From CAZUGH01 sp964619785 (lineage in GTDB: Bacteria; Bacillota; Clostridia; Lachnospirales; Lachnospiraceae), in the NCBI GenBank assembly GCA_964619785.1, contig CAZUGH010000036.1, positions 1-17,891 on the forward strand: 17,891 bases of DNA. Reading direction: 5' to 3'. A model generated the notes under the pieces. It worked only from the letters and a program-made list of their open reading frames with translations, searched no databases and was not told where the DNA came from. A program made the translations under genes and the position numbers. How positions within the stretch are numbered: position 1 is the stretch's first letter; each line of letters starts with the position of its first letter. Positions 15,125 to 17,891 of this stretch are shown piece by piece.

Positions 15125-15738
15125 TTGCATAAATGGTTTAAAAAACATTGTTCACACTGTGGATTACGCGCTGTACATACCCCACGTCCATGAGTAATAA
15201 TTTGAATATTATAGAGTATCCAATGATCCTTGGGAAGAACCTTCATGAGATCCATCTCAATCTTCTGGGGATCATTTTCCTTGGTAAATCCAAGTTTTCT
15301 AGAAATCCTCATAACATGTGTATCCACTACGATGCTTGGCTGATGATAGATGTTGCCTCGAATGACATTTGCCGTCTTTCTCCCTACACCAGGTAACGAG
15401 GTTAGTTCTTCAATCGTCTCTGGCACCTGACCGCCAAATTCCGTAACCAGTTTTCTCGCACAGAGAATCAAGTTCCGTGCTTTATTATGATAAAAGCCTG
15501 TTGGCTTCACATCCTGTTCCATCTCGGCGATATCTGCATTGGCAAAATCCTCTAGTGTTGGGTACTTTGCAAATAAATCCTTCGTCACAATATTAACTCT
15601 TGCATCGGTGCACTGCGCACTCAATATCGTGGCAAATAAAAGCTGCCAAGGAGTATCATGATTCAGATAACATTTATATTCTGTTGAATAGTGTTCATCG
15701 AGCAAATCCAAAATCTGCTTCACTCTCTTCTTATCCAT
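15118..15738 (-). CDS. nth: Endonuclease III (DNA glycosylase/AP lyase)
   Basis: This base-excision repair enzyme removes oxidised pyrimidines and cuts the abasic site. The 206 residues show the helix-hairpin-helix LPGVGRKTANVI (115-126) with catalytic K121, the catalytic aspartate D139 in VVDTHVMR, and the C-terminal 4Fe-4S site C188-X6-C195-X2-C198-X5-C204. All are intact and the length is normal. The start has GGAGG and overlaps the radical-SAM gene by 8 bases (15731-15738), so the two are co-translated. Its stop overlaps the stop of the converging TPR gene by 7 bases with no terminator between. Confidence 0.97.
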   Translation of the reverse strand: MDKKRVKQILDLLDEHYSTEYKCYLNHDTPWQLLFATILSAQCTDARVNIVTKDLFAKYPTLEDFANADIAEMEQDVKPTGFYHNKARNLILCARKLVTEFGGQVPETIEELTSLPGVGRKTANVIRGNIYHQPSIVVDTHVMRISRKLGFTKENDPQKIEMDLMKVLPKDHWILYNIQIITHGRGVCTARNPQCEQCFLNHLCNH

Positions 15739-17488
15739 GCAACACCTCCAATTCCGTCACTTTAGCCGAATGATTCAATGGGCTTCGGTTCCTATAATCA
15801 AACAAATAATAATGATTCTTCTCTTTTATCTGCCCATACTCAAGCAATTCGCTGATATCCAATGTAAGCCGTCGAATATGTGTCATATTGGATAATTGTC
15901 TCGCCTGATATCCTTCATAGCCTGGCAAATAAGTATGTTCCACCGCTTCTTGGTCGTAGAACTGATGGAACTTCTGATTTTCTTCGGCCGTCCATGGCTT
16001 CACAAAATCTGGTGGATTCTTGACATTATCCCGAAGATATAAATCATAGGTAAGTGCCTGTGCGAATAATTCTTGTTCTTTCATACTTGATTGGATGCAT
16101 TCATGAAAATACCCCTGTAGGATATTATATCGGTCAAATCGACTCACGCCTCCATGAAAATATCCTTTTAATTTATAATAATTACCCAAGCCTTCAAAAA
16201 AAGCAAACGCCGTTTCATGGAAGCAAATCGCAAATGCCACACTCGCAGCAAATTGAAAACTATTATAATATACTTCAACCATCTCTTCCACGAGCTTTAA
16301 TCGAATAACATCTTCATATGGCAGCCAGTTCGTGCTCAGCACCTCATATGGTGGTGTGCTATCATACAACACGCCGTACTCATCCTTGACCTCACCCATA
16401 TATGAACCTTTCAATACTTTTAGAAATCCAAGCTGCAATTGGTCCGGTTTCATCTCATACACATCGTTGAAGGATCTGCGAAAACTCTCATACTCCTCAT
16501 AAGGAAGACCCGCTATCAAGTCTAGATGCTGATGAATATTGCCTCCTTGATGTACACGCCAAACTGCCTTCTTTAACTTATCTAAATCCATCCGTCTCCG
16601 AATCGCCTGTATCGTCTTCTCATTTGTAGTCTGAACACCAATCTCCAATTGAATCAGTCCCGGACGAAAGCTCTTAAATAATACCAAGTCCTCTTCTCGC
16701 AACAAGTCCGCTGAAATCTCAAAATGAAAATTTGTTATCCCATTATCATGTTCACCAACAAACTTCCAAATAGCATAGGCATGTTCATGATTGCAATTAA
16801 AGGTTCTGTCCACAAACTTCACCTGTGGAACCTTCTGCTCTAGGAAAAATGTCAGCTCGCCATATACTTTATCTAAGCTACGTAGACGCACGGTTTTGTC
16901 TATCGACGACAAACAGTAACTACAGGAGAACGGGCAGCCTCTGCTTGTCTCATAATAGACAATACGATTGTGCAAGTTTTCAATATCTCCATACGGAAAT
17001 ACAACCTGATCAAGATTCATCACGTCACGGTCAGCTGTTGCAACAATCTCTCCATCTTGTCGGTACGTAATACCTTTTATATCGCTCAATGCACTCTGTT
17101 GCTCTACCTGCCAAGCTACATACTCTAAGAAGGTCTGTTCCCCCTCGCCCCTCATAATCAGATCAATAAAGGGATATCTCTCGAGTAACGTCTGTGCATC
17201 ATAGGACACTTCTGGTCCACCCATTATGATTGACACCTGAGGCATAACCTTCTTAAGATTTTCTGCCACCGTTATCACCATCTCAATATTCCATATATAG
17301 CAGGAAAATGCAACCACCTGCGGTGCTCTCTCGTAGATATCACGAAGAATTTCCTCCGCGCTATTATTAATCGTATATTCTGCCATCTCAACTTCATCTG
17401 GATATTTTCCTCTTGTATATGCCTTTAGACAATATACTGCCAGATTCGAATGAATGTATTTTGCATTAATTGCCGTCAAAAGTATCAT
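15731..17488 (-). CDS. B12-binding radical SAM protein with C-terminal DUF4080
   Basis: The 585 residues contain an N-terminal cobalamin-binding-like Rossmann domain (about 1-130, with IIMGGPEVSYD at 87-97 and MRGEGEQTF at 112-120). A radical SAM core (about 175-380) carries the cluster motif C185-x3-C189-x2-C192 (CPFSCSYC). The C-terminal part (about 400-570) matches the DUF4080 architecture. The DxHxxG signature for base-off B12 is not obvious, so cobalamin may not be bound, as in many members of this superfamily. Such enzymes perform radical chemistry such as methylation or methylthiolation of nucleic acids, lipids or natural products; the substrate here is unknown. GGAGG sits 6 bases before ATG 17488. 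It shares a transcript with nth, from a promoter at 17522-17549. Confidence 0.9.
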   Translation of the reverse strand: MILLTAINAKYIHSNLAVYCLKAYTRGKYPDEVEMAEYTINNSAEEILRDIYERAPQVVAFSCYIWNIEMVITVAENLKKVMPQVSIIMGGPEVSYDAQTLLERYPFIDLIMRGEGEQTFLEYVAWQVEQQSALSDIKGITYRQDGEIVATADRDVMNLDQVVFPYGDIENLHNRIVYYETSRGCPFSCSYCLSSIDKTVRLRSLDKVYGELTFFLEQKVPQVKFVDRTFNCNHEHAYAIWKFVGEHDNGITNFHFEISADLLREEDLVLFKSFRPGLIQLEIGVQTTNEKTIQAIRRRMDLDKLKKAVWRVHQGGNIHQHLDLIAGLPYEEYESFRRSFNDVYEMKPDQLQLGFLKVLKGSYMGEVKDEYGVLYDSTPPYEVLSTNWLPYEDVIRLKLVEEMVEVYYNSFQFAASVAFAICFHETAFAFFEGLGNYYKLKGYFHGGVSRFDRYNILQGYFHECIQSSMKEQELFAQALTYDLYLRDNVKNPPDFVKPWTAEENQKFHQFYDQEAVEHTYLPGYEGYQARQLSNMTHIRRLTLDISELLEYGQIKEKNHYYLFDYRNRSPLNHSAKVTELEVLHG

Positions 17489-17521
17489 TTAGCGCCTCCT
17501 CATATACGTGTCATGCGCGAT

Positions 17522-17549
17522 TTTATAATACAGAAAAAGCACCAGTCAA
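17522..17549 (-). promoter_or_regulatory. Promoter of the radical-SAM/nth operon, overlapping the tRNA terminator
   Basis: The minus strand has TTGACT (17544-17549) and TATAAA (17522-17527), 16 bases apart, placing the start near 17515 and a leader of about 27 bases. The -35 lies in the loop and the edge of the tRNA-Gly terminator stem. Confidence 0.6.
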
Positions 17550-17559
17550 TCTGGTGCTT
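17532..17559 (-). terminator. Intrinsic terminator of tRNA-Gly
   Basis: On the minus strand a perfect 9-bp stem, AAGCACCAG/CTGGTGCTT, closes a 5-base loop (ATTGA) and runs into TTTTTCTG. It begins about 10 bases after the mature tRNA end. Confidence 0.88.
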
Positions 17560-17568
17560 ACGCTTATA

Positions 17569-17639
17569 AGCGGGTGATGGGAATCGAACCCACGTTTTCA
17601 GCTTGGAAGGCTGATGTTCTACCATTGAACCACACCCGC
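17569..17639 (-). tRNA. tRNA-Gly (anticodon UCC)
   Basis: The minus strand folds as a full cloverleaf. The acceptor GCGGGTG pairs with CACCCGC and the D stem GTTC with GAAC. The anticodon stem TCAGC/GCTGA holds the loop CTTCCAA (anticodon TCC). The T arm GTGGG-TTCGATT-CCCAT has one G-U pair. The discriminator is T, as in bacterial glycine tRNAs. The 3' CCA is not encoded, so it must be added enzymatically. It is a single-gene transcript with its own promoter and terminator. Confidence 0.97.
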
Positions 17640-17657
17640 AACTTAGTTACCTATGAT

Positions 17658-17686
17658 ATTATACTAGATGCCTTGGGAAAATGCAA
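17658..17686 (-). promoter_or_regulatory. Consensus promoter of tRNA-Gly
   Basis: The minus strand has TTGCAT (17681-17686) and a perfect TATAAT (17658-17663) with a 17-base spacer, about 18 bases before the mature 5' end. This is typical of a strong stable-RNA promoter. Confidence 0.85.
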
Positions 17687-17701
17687 GTGATATTTTGCCA
17701 T

Positions 17702-17758
17702 AAAAATACCGACCTCCAAATCGTTAGATTCTTATAGTCTAACTTATTGGGGTCGGTA
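17702..17758 (-). terminator. Intrinsic terminator after the right-edge gene
   Basis: A long interrupted stem: TACCGACC (17707-17714) with GGTCGGTA (17751-17758), CCAA with TTGG, and GTTAGA (17723-17728) with TCTAAC (17738-17743). On the minus strand it runs into TTTTT (17706-17702). It ends the transcript of the gene stopping at 17797. Confidence 0.85.
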
Positions 17759-17796
17759 CATTTTGCAACAGTCCCTTTTTATATTCTATGTTTTCA

Positions 17797-17891
17797 CTAC
17801 TTGTTCTTGTAAGCTGGTATTTTAAACCTTTTCTCACCTACATAAACTGTTGGATCTTCATCTGGGTGATAATCTCCATCTAGTTGACCGT
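17797..17891 (-). CDS. 3' end of an unidentified gene (runs off right edge)
   Basis: One minus-strand frame is open from the right edge to TAG (17797-17799), giving the last 30 residues: GQLDGDYHPDEDPT, VYVGEKRFKIPAYKNK. The other two frames have stops within the same stretch, and a strong terminator follows 38 bases downstream, which supports a real gene end. The tail is acidic then basic. I do not recognise the family. Confidence 0.5.
   Translation of the reverse strand, partial: GQLDGDYHPDEDPTVYVGEKRFKIPAYKNK

Overview
The window looks like a chromosomal segment of a low-to-middle GC Gram-positive anaerobe of the class Clostridia, most likely Lachnospiraceae. The grounds are the gene content (MutS2, YhaM, a VanW-family protein, a DUF4080 radical-SAM protein, an orphan CheX), strong AGGAGG-type ribosome binding sites and classical sigma-A promoters. 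The genus cannot be fixed from the sequence alone.

Layout. (1) 1-1140, minus: the first 380 codons of an AT-rich gene running off the left edge. Its motifs resemble the eukaryotic QDE-1-type RNA-dependent RNA polymerase / phage YonO family. This is the most unusual item. (2) 1211-4362, minus: a three-gene operon with a secreted FN3-domain protein, the exoribonuclease yhaM and the rRNA methyltransferase rlmD. (3) 4519-9056, plus: mutS2, an OmpR-type response regulator and its sensor kinase. The two units diverge from back-to-back promoters at 4422-4489, and the plus unit ends at a bidirectional terminator (9058-9110). (4) 9114-14458, minus: a tightly packed run reading, in transcription order, a 32-residue membrane peptide, a VanW-family protein, an AIR-synthase-like protein, an Lrp/AsnC regulator, a class I aminotransferase, a CheX-like protein and trmL. 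A probable internal promoter lies before cheX. (5) 14510-15124, plus: a membrane-anchored TPR-like protein. (6) 15118-17488, minus: a B12-binding radical-SAM protein followed by nth (endonuclease III). (7) 17569-17639, minus: tRNA-Gly(UCC) with a consensus promoter and intrinsic terminator. That terminator overlaps the promoter of the radical-SAM/nth operon. (8) 17702-17891: a terminator and the last 30 codons of an unidentified gene.

Most genes are housekeeping: RNA modification and decay (rlmD, trmL, yhaM), DNA maintenance (mutS2, nth), envelope and signalling (VanW protein, two-component pair, CheX). The Lrp regulator and aminotransferase share a 4-base ATGA overlap, so they are probably co-translated, and the AIR-synthase-like gene also overlaps the start region of the regulator. 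No CRISPR array, insertion sequence, rRNA or attachment site was seen. The left-edge gene differs from its neighbours in base composition and begins after an in-frame amber codon, which makes it the best candidate for acquired or unusual biology.
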